From the NCBI RefSeq assembly GCF_000271485.2, contig NZ_AKVN02000001.1:1492001-1556000 (forward strand): DNA of 64,000 nt, written 5' to 3'. Shown in pieces: positions 33,815 through 43,849 of this stretch. Numbering within the stretch: position 1 is the first letter of the stretch; every line of letters starts with the position of its first letter. The stretch is from Pelosinus fermentans DSM 17108. GTDB taxonomy: Bacteria; Bacillota; Negativicutes; DSM-13327. Both the position numbers and the translations under genes were made by a program. Under the pieces are notes generated by a model that was not told the DNA's origin, did no database searches, and saw only the letters and a program-made list of their open reading frames with translations.

Positions 33815-36046
33815 CTACCAGCGGCGGGTGGCTGTCAATCTGAAAGTGCGGCCGGGACTGACGGTTTCATAGTTATCACCGGTCCAGGAGCCGATGACAT
33901 ATTCTTTGTCAAACACATTGTGAACATTGAGGGCGTAGCGCCAGCCGCCGGCGTCATAGCGGATTAGGGCATCGGTCAGTACGACGCCGCCTAATGTAAC
34001 GGTATTATAATAATCATACCGGGAGCCAATATAGCGCAGGCCTGCGCCAAAGCCCCAGCCTTTATTTCTTTCATCTTTCATTGCTTCTGGCGCAGCGGTA
34101 TCGAACCAGAGGGAGGCACTGTGCCTCGGGACGTTTGCTGTGGTCTTGCCAAGAAGAGCAGCATCGTTGTTTTTGGTCACTTTATGTTTGGGCATGTAGG
34201 TGTAGGCAGCAGTAATATTAAGACCTTTTAGAGCGGCAATATTAGCTTCTAGTTCCAGGCCCTGAGCGGTGACTTCGCCAGTTTGAACTTGAAAACTTTC
34301 GTTTGATGTATTTAATGGATCGCTAGTTAAAACATTTTGCTGGCGCAAGTCGAAAATGGCGGCGCTATAGCGGATATTGCTATTTTCCGGTGCGTATTGC
34401 ACGCCCAGTTCGTATTGGCGGCCAGTGGTTGGATCAAAGGTTTTGCCGTGGCGGTTTGTGCCGGCCTGGCCCTCAAAGGATTCATCATAGCTGATATAAG
34501 GGAACAGCCCGCCGCCAGCATCATAAACCAGTCCTAGGCGACCGGTAAAGGCGCTTTGGTCAATGCGAGTGTGTTCATCCGTTTTGATATTGCGCGTGTC
34601 TTGGTCGAATTGGTCGTAACGACCGCCGGCAATTGCTGTCCAGCGTTGACCGAATTTTAGCTGATCCTGGACATAGAAGCCGGTTTGCTTAATTTTGATA
34701 TCTGCCGAAGTCCAGGAGGCTAATGCAGTGGGAGTCGTAACCCCTTGTCCGTAGTTTAGGCTGTTAAGGTTAAGAGATGGCGCTAAACCTGACCGCCAGA
34801 TATAGCCATATTCATTATTTTGATAATCAAAGCCTAATAAAGTGGTATGGTCTACTGCACCGCTGGACCATTTCGCCTGAAAGTGAGTATCAATGACATT
34901 AGAGCTGAGATCGGTTTGAGAATAATATGCTGTACGTTTGGCGATACCATCCGTTACGCTGTCTATCGACAGGTATTTGAAATCTGCGGAAATGTCTGAG
35001 TGACGGGCACTTTGGGTTACCGACCAGATATCGTTAAAGCGGTGCTCAAAAATATAGCCGATTTGCTTATCATCTCTGATAAAGCGGTCATAGCCCGGAT
35101 CACCGTAAAAACCGGTACCGGAGTAGCCGTATAGCTCGTGTCCGGGTAAGTAGCGGTACGGATTGGTATCGTAGCTGCCTTTGATATCGTCTTTCTGGTA
35201 ATGAGCCAGAAGGGTCAGGCTGGTATCATCGTCAGGTTTCCAGGTCAGAGCAGGGGCGATCATTTGCCGCTTAGCGCTGCTGTAGTCTTCTGGCAAGTCT
35301 TCGTCGGAAGTACGGGCAGTCAGCCGGAAGAGCACATTGCTTTTTTCATTCACTTCACCACCTAGATCAATGGCTCCACTAAGCTGGTTGTCGTTGCCGG
35401 CTTGGATTTGAATTTCTCGCAGTTGTTCGTTGGTGGGGCGTTTGGAGACCTGATTGATAATCCCTCCAGGGCTGTTGGCCCCGTAGAGAATACTAGCCGG
35501 GCCGCGCAATACCTCGATGCGTTCAAAACTATAGGGGTCGTAATTGGACTTAGAAAAGCCTCCAACTGACATGCGCAAGCCATCCGTATAAATGGAATAG
35601 TCGGTGAACCCGCGGCTATTGGCCCTGAAGAACCGAGAATCCCGATTGTAGGTGGCGTCACTAAAGCCGGGGGTGTAGCCTAGAGCGTCAAACAGATCGG
35701 TTACGCCGCGGGCTTCCATCTGCTCTTGGGTAATGACGCTAATAGAGCGGGCGCTTTCTTCAAAGGGGGTGTCAGTCTTGGTTCCGACACTGCTGCGTTT
35801 AGCGACATAACCTTTATCGGCAGCAGCATCTTTATTAGCTGTAACTTCCACGCCTTCCAGACTAAATTCCTGCTGACTTGCAGTTGCTTCAGCAGCTTGT
35901 TCATCAGCAGAATGTACTGTTGGCGGTGCGGTTTCCTTTGTTTCATCTGCTGCGTAAACGGGCGCAGGCAGATGCCAGAACAGGCTGCTGCCAATCAGGG
36001 TATAGAGCAAGCTTCTTTGCGCTGCCCGGGATACGTATTTCTTCAT
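33815..36046 (-). CDS. TonB-dependent siderophore receptor 2
   Basis: A 743-residue receptor close to receptors 1, 3 and 4. Signal peptide ends in APVYA, then an acidic Ala/Glu stretch and [13 protein letters not shown]. The plug has [20 protein letters not shown] and [20 protein letters not shown]. The 22-strand barrel ends TATRRW. Intact copy of the same type as the truncated receptor 3. Divergent from AraC regulator 2. GGGAG precedes the ATG. Siderophore identity unknown. Confidence 0.92.
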   Translation of the reverse strand: MKKYVSRAAQRSLLYTLIGSSLFWHLPAPVYAADETKETAPPTVHSADEQAAEATASQQEFSLEGVEVTANKDAAADKGYVAKRSSVGTKTDTPFEESARSISVITQEQMEARGVTDLFDALGYTPGFSDATYNRDSRFFRANSRGFTDYSIYTDGLRMSVGGFSKSNYDPYSFERIEVLRGPASILYGANSPGGIINQVSKRPTNEQLREIQIQAGNDNQLSGAIDLGGEVNEKSNVLFRLTARTSDEDLPEDYSSAKRQMIAPALTWKPDDDTSLTLLAHYQKDDIKGSYDTNPYRYLPGHELYGYSGTGFYGDPGYDRFIRDDKQIGYIFEHRFNDIWSVTQSARHSDISADFKYLSIDSVTDGIAKRTAYYSQTDLSSNVIDTHFQAKWSSGAVDHTTLLGFDYQNNEYGYIWRSGLAPSLNLNSLNYGQGVTTPTALASWTSADIKIKQTGFYVQDQLKFGQRWTAIAGGRYDQFDQDTRNIKTDEHTRIDQSAFTGRLGLVYDAGGGLFPYISYDESFEGQAGTNRHGKTFDPTTGRQYELGVQYAPENSNIRYSAAIFDLRQQNVLTSDPLNTSNESFQVQTGEVTAQGLELEANIAALKGLNITAAYTYMPKHKVTKNNDAALLGKTTANVPRHSASLWFDTAAPEAMKDERNKGWGFGAGLRYIGSRYDYYNTVTLGGVVLTDALIRYDAGGWRYALNVHNVFDKEYVIGSWTGDNYETVSPGRTFRLTATRRW

Positions 36047-36081
36047 GCTTTCTTCGACTCCCTCTGTGATAGAATAATAAC

Positions 36082-36096
36082 AATAATCATTATCAA
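36082..36096 (-). promoter_or_regulatory. Fur-type operator, receptor 2 leader
   Basis: TTGATAATGATTATT (minus strand), extended by GTTATTATT, is a strong Fur-like palindrome about 65 bases downstream of the expected start. Confidence 0.65.
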
Positions 36097-36160
36097 TAAA
36101 ATTCCTGATTGAAATGCTAAGTTAGTTTTTGATAAGCCGGCTCTGGCTAACTTGTGGCTA

Positions 36161-36190
36161 ATTATAGCAAGGTAATTTTATGTTAGTCAA
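36161..36190 (-). promoter_or_regulatory. Promoter of siderophore receptor 2
   Basis: TTGACT, 18 bases, TATAAT preceded by TTGC. The leader has AAGTTAG and CTAACTT as a 7-base inverted repeat. The leader start is nearly identical to that of receptor 3. No other gene between here and 36452. Confidence 0.7.
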
Positions 36191-36452
36191 CGGTTGGACA
36201 GATGATGAATTGCTATGTAGAAAAATAAAGTAAGCTGGATTAAACGAGAAAAATTCTCATATTTAGAACTGTTAATAGAATCTTTTTGCGTTTTCTTGAC
36301 ATGATCTTATGTAATTTAAGCATAGCAAATTATTGTATCAGTTATTTAGTTTGCAAGAGCAACATGGTATGATACATATAGATTGTAAGATAAGGATCAG
36401 CGCGAATAAGCATATTTTGCCGATGAAACGTAGCAGTGGAAAGGATGCGGGT

Positions 36453-37436
36453 ATGGGTACTAATGAATATTTTAGCGGTAACCGCGAATTGGCGGCGCAG
36501 CTGGGCTGCATGACAGACAGCCAAAATCATGGAATTGTCTATCGGCTGCCCCCGGAAATAAGGGACAACTGGCTGGTAGATGTTCATCCTAAGCCTGGTT
36601 TGATTCTCAGCAACGTTTACTTTACACTGTCACAGCCGGTCAGCAGAGTGTATGACATTGAGCAGCCCGGTCTATGGCTGTGCTCCTTTGCCCGAGGTGA
36701 TGTTACTATCTTAGAAAAGGGCAAGAAAAGCAAACGGCTGCAACCCGGCATCCATTTGTTGGTCAACCAAGGGCAGTCATTTAAAATTACGTTTGGCAGT
36801 TCAGAGCCCATTTGGTACACCGCGGCTTGGATTTTCTCTGATTTCATTGCCAAATATCTAAAAGACAGGGAATGGGAAGAGCCTCTTACACTGGCTGATG
36901 CTTTAAGCTGGCCAAGCCATTACTACAATACCCCTGAACTGGTTATGCTGTTCGAACAGCTTAAATATGGTATCAGAAATACTGACAAACCTCTGATGTA
37001 TTTTGAAGTTAAGATTATGGAGATCCTGTCCGCCATTTTGAGTAGCGTTCAGTTTGAAGGGTATTCGGAAAAGTTTTTTCAAAAAGAACGTCCTAAGTAC
37101 GTTACTTATCAAAACAAAAAATTTCTCTGGCAGGTCAAAACTGAAATTGATAAGGATATTCTGGTGCCGCCTTCAGTTAAGCAGTTGGCAGCTATTGCCG
37201 AAATGGGGACAACCAAACTGCGTCAGTTGTTTAAGTCTTACTATGGCGTGACCATCGATGGCTATGTACGGCAAGAGAAAATGAATTATGCATTGCGGCT
37301 GTTATCCCATGACGACATGAGCGTACAAAATATCAGCACTTTTCTAGGATATGGATGCCCTAGTCGGTTTACGGCAGCTTTTAAAAAAATCCACGGTTTC
37401 ACACCCCAGCAGTTTCGGAAGTCACTGACTTTGTAA
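36453..37436 (+). CDS. AraC-family regulator 2
   Basis: A 327-residue paralogue of the regulators at 31377, 39812 and 55694. The sensing domain shows GTNEYFSGNRELAAQLGC, WLVDVHPKPGL and LQPGIHLLVNQGQSF. The HTH domain has VKQLAAIAEMGTTKLRQLF and VQNISTFLGYGCPSRFTAAF. The ATG at 36453 follows AAGGA and lines up with the paralogues; the longer frame from 36333 has no ribosome site. Expected to activate receptor 2. Its terminator is at 37458. Confidence 0.88.
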   Translation: MGTNEYFSGNRELAAQLGCMTDSQNHGIVYRLPPEIRDNWLVDVHPKPGLILSNVYFTLSQPVSRVYDIEQPGLWLCSFARGDVTILEKGKKSKRLQPGIHLLVNQGQSFKITFGSSEPIWYTAAWIFSDFIAKYLKDREWEEPLTLADALSWPSHYYNTPELVMLFEQLKYGIRNTDKPLMYFEVKIMEILSAILSSVQFEGYSEKFFQKERPKYVTYQNKKFLWQVKTEIDKDILVPPSVKQLAAIAEMGTTKLRQLFKSYYGVTIDGYVRQEKMNYALRLLSHDDMSVQNISTFLGYGCPSRFTAAFKKIHGFTPQQFRKSLTL

Positions 37437-37457
37437 TAGGCCTTTGGCTTTAGCAAA

Positions 37458-37500
37458 AAAGACATCACTAGCTGCCAGAGCAACTGTGATGTCTTTCTCA
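37458..37500. terminator. Terminator between AraC 2 and receptor 3
   Basis: AAAGACATCAC pairs with GTGATGTCTTT over a 17-base loop, with A/T runs outside on both strands. Confidence 0.8.
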
Positions 37501-37521
37501 GTTATTTGCTTGTCGTAATGG

Positions 37522-39495
37522 TTACCACCTGTACGTAGCTGTCAGCCGGAAAGTGCGGCCTGGGCTGATATATTCATAGCCATCACTAGTAAAGGAGCCG
37601 GTGACATATTCTTTGTCAAACAAATTGTGCACATTGAAGGCATAGCGCCAGCCGTCGACGTCATAGCGGACCATGGCGTCGGTTAGTACCACGCCGCCCA
37701 GCTTGACGGCATTGGAATAGTCGTAACGTGAGCCAATGTAGCGAAGTCCTGCTCCAAAGCTCCAGCCTTGCTCCACGTTTCCCTGCTCATCCCGTGGGGT
37801 GGCAGTGTCGAGCCAGAGGGAAGCACTGTGTTTAGAGACATTGGCTGTCCGGCGGCCAATATTTGCGGCAACGGTGTCTTTGGTGATTTCATGTTTGGGC
37901 ATGTAGGTATAGGCGGCGATAAGATTTAAGCCTTTCATAGCCGCAATACTGGCTTCCAGTTCCAGTCCCTGGGCGGCAATTTCTCCAGTCTGGATTTGAA
38001 AAGATTGACCAGGGGCATTTAGTGGGTCGGCAGTCGCTACATTTTGTTTGCGCAGATCAAAAATTGCGGCAGTGAAGCGGGCGTTGCTGTTTGCCGGTGT
38101 ATATTGTACGCCTGCTTCATATTGCCGGCCAGTGGTCGGGTCAAAGGCTTTGCCGTAGCGGTCGTTTCCAGCCTGACCTTCAAAGGATTCATCATAACTG
38201 AGGTAAGGAAATAATCCATTGCCAGCATCATAAACCAGTCCCAGGCGACCGGTAAAGGCATTTTGGTTAATGCGGGTATGGGCTTTCGTTTTGCGGTTTA
38301 GCATATCACTGTCATAACGGTCATAGCGGCCGCCGATAATTGCTGTCCAGTTCTGTCCAAATTTAAGTTGATCCTGGAGATACCAGCCGGCTTGCTTTAC
38401 TTTGTATTTTCGCATAAAAGTGAAATCTGGATCGGTGACCGTCTGGCCGTAGTTCATGGCAGTAAGATCAAGGTCTGCTATGCTGCCCCAGGCGTAGTTA
38501 TAGTCGTAGCCGGTATTTTGGTAATCAAAGCCAAGGAGTGTAACATGTTTTACTGCGCCACTGGACCAGTCGGCTTGAAAGTGCGTATCAATACTATTGG
38601 CGCTCAAGTCGGCAGTAATGTATTCTGCTGAGCGGCTGGCGATGCCATTAGTTACGCTATCTACGTAAATAATCCTGGAAACCTCATCAATATCTGAGTG
38701 ACGGGCGCTTTGGGTTACTGACCAAGTATCGTTAAAACGGTGTTCAAAAATATAGCCGATTTCCTTATCGTTTCGAGTGTATCGGTCATAACCGGGCTCG
38801 CCGTAAAAACCGGTGCCGGAGTAGTTGTATAATCCGTGACTTGGCAGGTAACGGTACGGATTGATGTCGAATGAGCCCTTGATGTCGTCTTGCTGGTAAT
38901 GTGCCAGGATGGTCAGGCTGGTGGCATCATCAGGCTTCCAGGTCAGGGCGGGAGCGATAAAATGCCTCTCGGCTCTGCCATAGTCCATTGATGTATTTTC
39001 ATCAGAGGCGCGGGCGGTCAGCCGGAATTGTACATTATCCTGGTCATTTACCGTACCCCCCAGATCAATGGCTCCACTGAACAGGTTATTGCTGCCTGTT
39101 TGGAGCTGGATTTCTCTTAGCTGTTCACTGGTCGGCCGTTTGGAGACCTGATTGATGATGCCTCCAGGATTTCCAGCGCCGTAGAGAATTCCGGCAGGGC
39201 CGCGCAGCACCTCAATTCGTTCAAAGCTATAGGTATCATAGTTGGGATTTGCGACACCAGCTCCCTGGAGCATTCGCAGACCATCCGTGTGAGTAACAAA
39301 ATCGTTGTTGAAGCCACGGATTTGAGCTGTAAAGCGTCGAGCATCCCGATTATAAGTTGAGTCGCTGAATCCCGGTGTATAACTTAAGGCATCAAACAAG
39401 TCGGTAACACCGCGGGCATCCATTTGCTCCTTGGTAACCACGCTGATGGAACGGGCGGTTTCCTCAAGAGGTGTGTCGGTTTTGGTGCCGGCACT
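37522..39495 (-). pseudogene. TonB-dependent siderophore receptor 3, N-terminally deleted
   Basis: Encodes the plug (from [18 protein letters not shown]) and full barrel ending TATYRW, very like receptor 2, but has no signal peptide, TonB box, ribosome site or Fur operator. The sequence preceding the plug codons is directly the promoter leader (TAGCCACAAGTTAGCCAG). The longest start-bounded frame begins at a GTG at 39441 without a ribosome site (639 residues). The product could not reach the outer membrane, so it is called a pseudogene. The cognate AraC gene at 39812 is intact. Confidence 0.75.
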
Positions 39496-39511
39496 GGCTA
39501 ACTTGTGGCTA

Positions 39512-39541
39512 ATTATAGCAAAGCAATTTCTGGTCAGTCAA
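39512..39541 (-). promoter_or_regulatory. Promoter upstream of truncated receptor 3
   Basis: TTGACT, 18 bases, TATAAT preceded by TTGC, as for receptor 2. No Fur site remains downstream. The rest of the gap up to 39811 shows only the AT-rich AraC 3 upstream region (TTATGATAAAGAAAAAAAG near 39718). Confidence 0.7.
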
Positions 39542-39811
39542 TGACTATGAGACATGCCAGCAGATGGGTAGGGGAATCTGGGAAAGTGGTTTGGGCGCGA
39601 TTCTTTCTCGTATCCTGAGGGATGGATATACTTCTGCCGCGTTTTTACGGTATAGTCCCCTGGAATTGAGGAACGAAATATTGCATTGGGAATTGTTTCG
39701 TTTGAAATAGTTATTATGTTATGATAAAGAAAAAAAGCGAGTCAGTGTAACCGTACAATAAGGTGATTTATTTCAGCGATTGACATTTGCTGATGTAGAA
39801 AGGGAGAGGCC

Positions 39812-40798
39812 ATGGGAACGAATGAGTATTACAGTGGCAACAGAGAATTGGCAGTGCAATTAGGCTGTTCTGTAAAGAAATATCGTACAAAAGGAATAAA
39901 ATATATCCTGCCGCCGGAAAACGGTGATAGTTGGCTGATTGATGTTCATCCTGCGCCCGGCTTGTTTGTTACGGATGCTTATTTCAGTCTGCATCAGCCG
40001 GTTACCCGGATCTATGAGATTGAGCAGCCTGGCTTGTGGTTGTTTTCCCTGTCAACTGGTGATGTGACGATTATGGAGCAGGGGAAAAAAAGCAGACGCC
40101 TGCAGCGTGGCATTCACTTACTGGTTAATCAAGGCAAGCCATGTAAGGTGATTTTTGGCAGTTCGGAAACCATCTGCTATACCAGTACCTGGATTTTCGC
40201 TGATTTTCTTGCTGACTATCTTAAGGAACGGGGCCGGGGGGAAGAGCTGAGGGTAGAGGATGCCCTAACCTGGCTAAGCCACTTTTATAATACACCTGAG
40301 GTTCTGATGGCCTTTGAACAGCTTAAATATACAATTCGAATTTCCATTGCACCCTTTATGTATTATGAAAGTAAAATCATTGAAATTCTGTCGCTCATTC
40401 TGTGTGGTGTGCAGAATCAAGGTTATTCGGAGATGTTTATAGCACCAAAGCGGCCCAAGCACCTGACGTATCAAAATATCAAACTCCTTTGGCGGGTTAA
40501 GGAAGAACTGGACAAGGATATTTTGTCTCCGCCTAATGTAGAGCAGCTGGCTCGTATTGCGGGGATGGGCACAACTAAGCTGCGTCAGGCATTCAAAGTA
40601 TATTATAAGTTGACCATTGCCGATTATGTGCGCCAAGAAAAAATGAATTACGCGCTGCGCTTATTGTCCAATGATGAGATGAGTGTTCAAAATATCAGTA
40701 CTTTTTTGGGTTATGCAAGCCCCAGTAAGTTTACCGTTGCATTTAAGAGAGTGCATGGGTTTACACCCCGGGATGCCAGGAAGACGTTTAATATTTAA
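39812..40798 (+). CDS. AraC-family regulator 3
   Basis: A 328-residue PchR-like regulator, clearly paralogous to regulator 2 (GTNEYYSGNRELAVQLGC; WLIDVHPAPGLF; LQRGIHLLVNQGKPC). The C-terminal HTH has VEQLARIAGMGTTKLRQAF and VQNISTFLGYASPSKFTVAF. GGGAGAGG precedes the ATG. It faces the truncated receptor 3 and so may have lost its main target, or may still control receptor 2 or others. Confidence 0.9.
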   Translation: MGTNEYYSGNRELAVQLGCSVKKYRTKGIKYILPPENGDSWLIDVHPAPGLFVTDAYFSLHQPVTRIYEIEQPGLWLFSLSTGDVTIMEQGKKSRRLQRGIHLLVNQGKPCKVIFGSSETICYTSTWIFADFLADYLKERGRGEELRVEDALTWLSHFYNTPEVLMAFEQLKYTIRISIAPFMYYESKIIEILSLILCGVQNQGYSEMFIAPKRPKHLTYQNIKLLWRVKEELDKDILSPPNVEQLARIAGMGTTKLRQAFKVYYKLTIADYVRQEKMNYALRLLSNDEMSVQNISTFLGYASPSKFTVAFKRVHGFTPRDARKTFNI

Positions 40799-40807
40799 GA
40801 GTACGTT

Positions 40808-40900
40808 ATGATATCCGAAGAGGTAGTACTTCTAAATAGTGCTGCAGGTGCTTTTAGAGGATATGAGAGACCTAGTAAGTTTAAAATGATTCATGGCAAA
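40808..40900 (+). pseudogene. Remnant of an AraC C-terminal helix-turn-helix
   Basis: Just after AraC 3 the frame from ATG 40808 reads SAAGAFRGYERPSKFKMIHG. This recalls the second HTH of the regulators (GYASPSKF...FKRVHGFTP) with a few residues lost. No ribosome site; it runs into the ahpF terminator. Probably the scar of another regulator copy; short, so uncertain. Confidence 0.35.
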
Positions 40901-40938
40901 AAGAAAAAGACGCAAAGGCTTTTTAAAGCTTTGCGTCT
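40899..40938 (-). terminator. Terminator after ahpF
   Basis: On the minus strand AGACGCAAAG pairs with CTTTGCGTCT and is followed by TTTTTCTTTTT. Confidence 0.9.
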
Positions 40939-40944
40939 TCAAAA

Positions 40945-42474
40945 TCAATTCCGTATTAAGTAGTCGAATGCGCCCAGTGCCGCATTGGCTCCAGACCCCA
41001 TAGCAATAATAATCTGCTTATAAGGAGCCGTTGTGCAGTCTCCCGCGGCAAACACTCCCGGCACATTGGTCGCACCGCGGCTGTCTACAATGATCTCACC
41101 ACATTGGTTGCGTTCTACTGTGCCATCCAGCCAGTCGGTATTCGGAATAAGACCGATCAGGATAAATACCCCCTGGAGTTCCAGATGATGTATATCTCCT
41201 GTACTGCGGTCAATGTAAGAAAGACCGTTGACCTTATCCGTACCAGTAATTTCTTTCGTTTGCACATTTTTCAAAACCGTTACATTCGGCAAACTGTAAA
41301 GGCGCTGCTGCAACACAACATCCGCTTTCAGTTCCGGTAAAAATTCCAGCACAGTCACATGCTCCACAATACCGGCCAGATCAATTGCCGCCTCAATACC
41401 AGAGTTGCCTCCGCCAATAACGGCTACCGGTTTTCCTTTAAATATAGGGCCATCGCAATGGGGGCAGTAAGCCACACCTTTATTTTTAAACTCGGCTTCT
41501 CCCGGTACGCCAATATTGCGCCAGCGGGCTCCTGTAGAGATAATGACTGCTTTGCTCTTTAAGACAGCACCACTTTCCAATTCAACTTCGATCAGCTCTT
41601 TCTTCTCCAAGCGTCTGCCGCGCTGCAGCTTCATTACATCAATCGGGTATTCTTTCACATGCTCCTCAAGATTTGCCGCCAGTTTAGGACCTTCTGTATA
41701 TCTTACCGTGATGAAGTTTTCAATTCCAAGGGTATCCTTAACCTGACCGCCAAACCGTTCGGCAGCAATCCCGGTACGAAGTCCTTTTCTTGCCGCATAA
41801 ATAGCTGCGCTGGCTCCAGCCGGACCGCCTCCCACAACAAGAATATCGAAGGGCTCTTTTTCTTCCAGTTCGGAGACAGCAGAACCATCACTGAGTTTGG
41901 CAAGTATTTCCTCGGCATCCATACGACCGCTGCTAAAAAATTCACCATTCAGATAAACCGAAGGCACCGCCATAATCTCTTTGGTCTGCACTTCCTCTTG
42001 AAAAGCAGCACCATCGACCATGGTATGTGTAATGCCCGGATGAAGGACACTCATAAGATTCAGAGCTTGAACTACCTCTGGACAATTATGGCAGCTCAAG
42101 TTGATATAGGTTTCAAAATGATACGTACCCTTAATCCCTTTAATCTGATCGATGATTTTTTGCTCAACCTTCGGCGCTCTGCCGCTGACCTGCAGCAACG
42201 CCAGCACCAAAGAGTTAAACTCATGCCCCAAAGGAATACCGGCGAAGGTTATTCCACTGTCTTCTCCTGGGCGATGGATGCTGAAACTCGGTGTTCTGGG
42301 CAGCTTTGTTTTCTCGATTGCGATCATGGGAGACATCGAGGCGATTTCATCTACCAGAGCGATCATGTCACTAGATATAGTATCGCTGCCTGCACTAACT
42401 TTAATCAGCACATCGCCTTCCATCAACTGAAGATATTGAGATAATTGTTCTTTTATATCCTGATCTAGTAACAT
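40945..42474 (-). CDS. ahpF: Alkyl hydroperoxide reductase subunit F
   Basis: NAD(P)H-dependent flavoprotein of about 509 residues that reduces AhpC. A double thioredoxin-like N-terminal domain carries the CHNC redox pair (LSCHNCPEVVQ, about 126). FAD-binding VGGGPAGASAAIYAARKG is near 215. The thioredoxin-reductase-type disulfide CPHCDGP is near 340, and NAD-binding VIGGGNSGIEAA near 355. The ATG at 42474 is preferred over the GTG at 42483 because GAGGTGG is correctly spaced. It follows ahpC directly. Confidence 0.95.
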   Translation of the reverse strand: MLLDQDIKEQLSQYLQLMEGDVLIKVSAGSDTISSDMIALVDEIASMSPMIAIEKTKLPRTPSFSIHRPGEDSGITFAGIPLGHEFNSLVLALLQVSGRAPKVEQKIIDQIKGIKGTYHFETYINLSCHNCPEVVQALNLMSVLHPGITHTMVDGAAFQEEVQTKEIMAVPSVYLNGEFFSSGRMDAEEILAKLSDGSAVSELEEKEPFDILVVGGGPAGASAAIYAARKGLRTGIAAERFGGQVKDTLGIENFITVRYTEGPKLAANLEEHVKEYPIDVMKLQRGRRLEKKELIEVELESGAVLKSKAVIISTGARWRNIGVPGEAEFKNKGVAYCPHCDGPIFKGKPVAVIGGGNSGIEAAIDLAGIVEHVTVLEFLPELKADVVLQQRLYSLPNVTVLKNVQTKEITGTDKVNGLSYIDRSTGDIHHLELQGVFILIGLIPNTDWLDGTVERNQCGEIIVDSRGATNVPGVFAAGDCTTAPYKQIIIAMGSGANAALGAFDYLIRN

Positions 42475-42486
42475 TGAATCCACCTC

Positions 42487-43050
42487 TTAAATCTTCCCTA
42501 CAAGATCCAGGCTTGGTTTCAGTGTGGCAGAACCTTCCTTCCATCTAGCCGGGCAAACCTCGCCAGGATTTTTCCGAATGTATTGTGCGGCTTTAATTTT
42601 ATTAACCAATGTGCTTGCATCACGACCGATGCCGCCTGCATTGATTTCAACTGCCTGCACGATGCCATCAGGGTCGATTATGAATGTCCCGCGATCAGCA
42701 AGACCGTTCTCTTCAATCAGCACTTCGAAGTTTCTTGACAACGTATGAGAAGGATCACCAATCATTATGTAGGTGATTTTTTTTATGGTTTCCGAACTGT
42801 CATGCCAGGCTTTATGGGTAAAATGAGTGTCCGTGGAAACAGAATATACTTCCACACCCAGTTCTTTTAGCGTAGCGTATTGATTTTGTAAATCCTCAAG
42901 CTCTGTAGGGCACACAAACGTAAAATCTGCCGGATAGAATAAAACTACGCTCCATTTGCCTTTGAAAGCCTCTTCTGTAACTTCAACGAACTTTCCATTG
43001 TGGTAAGCCTGCGCTTTAAACGGTTTTACCTCTGTTCCAATTAATGACAT
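42487..43050 (-). CDS. ahpC: Alkyl hydroperoxide reductase subunit C (peroxiredoxin)
   Basis: A 187-residue 2-Cys peroxiredoxin that reduces H2O2 and organic peroxides. The peroxidatic cysteine is in [17 protein letters not shown] (Cys47) and the resolving cysteine in [13 protein letters not shown] (about Cys166). GGAGGT precedes the ATG. First gene of ahpC-ahpF, under a PerR/Fur-type site, in keeping with iron/peroxide control. Confidence 0.97.
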   Translation of the reverse strand: MSLIGTEVKPFKAQAYHNGKFVEVTEEAFKGKWSVVLFYPADFTFVCPTELEDLQNQYATLKELGVEVYSVSTDTHFTHKAWHDSSETIKKITYIMIGDPSHTLSRNFEVLIEENGLADRGTFIIDPDGIVQAVEINAGGIGRDASTLVNKIKAAQYIRKNPGEVCPARWKEGSATLKPSLDLVGKI

Positions 43051-43115
43051 AATAAATTACCTCCAAATATAAATTTTAACTAATAATTAATGCTTGGTTG
43101 ATGAATCAACTAAAC

Positions 43116-43168
43116 GATAATTATTATCTCTTGATTCATATTATCTTATCTATTTCATTAAATGTCAA
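43116..43168 (-). promoter_or_regulatory. ahpC promoter with PerR/Fur-type box
   Basis: The minus strand reads TTGACA (43163-43168), 17 bases, GATAAT (43140-43145), followed by the palindrome GATAATAATTATC (43116-43128) at the start region. A PerR or Fur box fits; sequence alone does not separate them. Confidence 0.7.
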
Positions 43169-43280
43169 TAGTCAAAATGAAAAAAATTTATAAATCAACA
43201 CGAAGGATTCTGTTACCCAACAAAACGAGCAGAGCAGGGACAGGGAAATCGAGATGCAGCTAAGTTCTGTAGGTATAAAT

Positions 43281-43307
43281 AAAACCTGCTGATATTCTCA
43301 GCAGGTT
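43281..43307 (-). terminator. Terminator of the small coiled-coil gene
   Basis: AACCTGCTGA pairs with TCAGCAGGTT and is followed by TTATTTAT on the minus strand. Confidence 0.85.
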
Positions 43308-43325
43308 GAAGTGTCTTATTAACGT

Positions 43326-43622
43326 TTATTTTACGATTTTCAATAGTGCGATATCTGTTTCAGTTTGAAAAAGTTTATTGTTTATCAAATCAATTTTAGT
43401 GTCAAGCCTTGTTATCGAATCCTTTGTTGCCGTTCTTGCGACATCTTGAGATAGGGCAGAGATAAACCTTGTGCTTTCCGCGAGTTTACTATCAATGTTA
43501 TTTAAACGATCATTATTGATCAGTACCGCCTGTTCGATCAGATCAAGCTTCTTACTCATCTTATCTTGACTCTCAAATAGTTTATTTTGCCCTTCTAGTA
43601 ATTGCTGCAAGATCTTTTCCAT
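43326..43622 (-). CDS. Small coiled-coil protein, unknown
   Basis: A 98-residue, nearly all-helical protein rich in Lys, Asp, Leu and Ile with heptad-like spacing (MSKKLDLIEQAVLINNDRLN). It contains no cysteine, histidine motif or membrane segment. Similar small proteins in Firmicutes are of unknown function. The ATG at 43622 has GGAAGG well spaced before it; the frame to 43637 adds MEGTA without support. Monocistronic with a terminator. Confidence 0.7.
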   Translation of the reverse strand: MEKILQQLLEGQNKLFESQDKMSKKLDLIEQAVLINNDRLNNIDSKLAESTRFISALSQDVARTATKDSITRLDTKIDLINNKLFQTETDIALLKIVK

Positions 43623-43849
43623 GGCTGTACCTTCCATTTAAATCGTTAATTTATTGTATCATAGGTAATTATGCTTGTACAATGAGGATATTTTATTTAT
43701 ACAAATTGCTGGAAAGCCGGAGAAACGAAATGAATATCGTAAAGCCTTTGAAATTCTAGTGCAAATCAGTATAAACTAATGAGCAGGATCAATCACAAAC
43801 CTACGTACTTTTTTGCTTGCAATCCCAACAAAAAGTACTATAATTAGTA

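Noticed and set aside
41659-42444. 261-codon plus-strand ORF
   Set aside because: Fully antisense to ahpF, whose protein is unmistakable; shadow frame.
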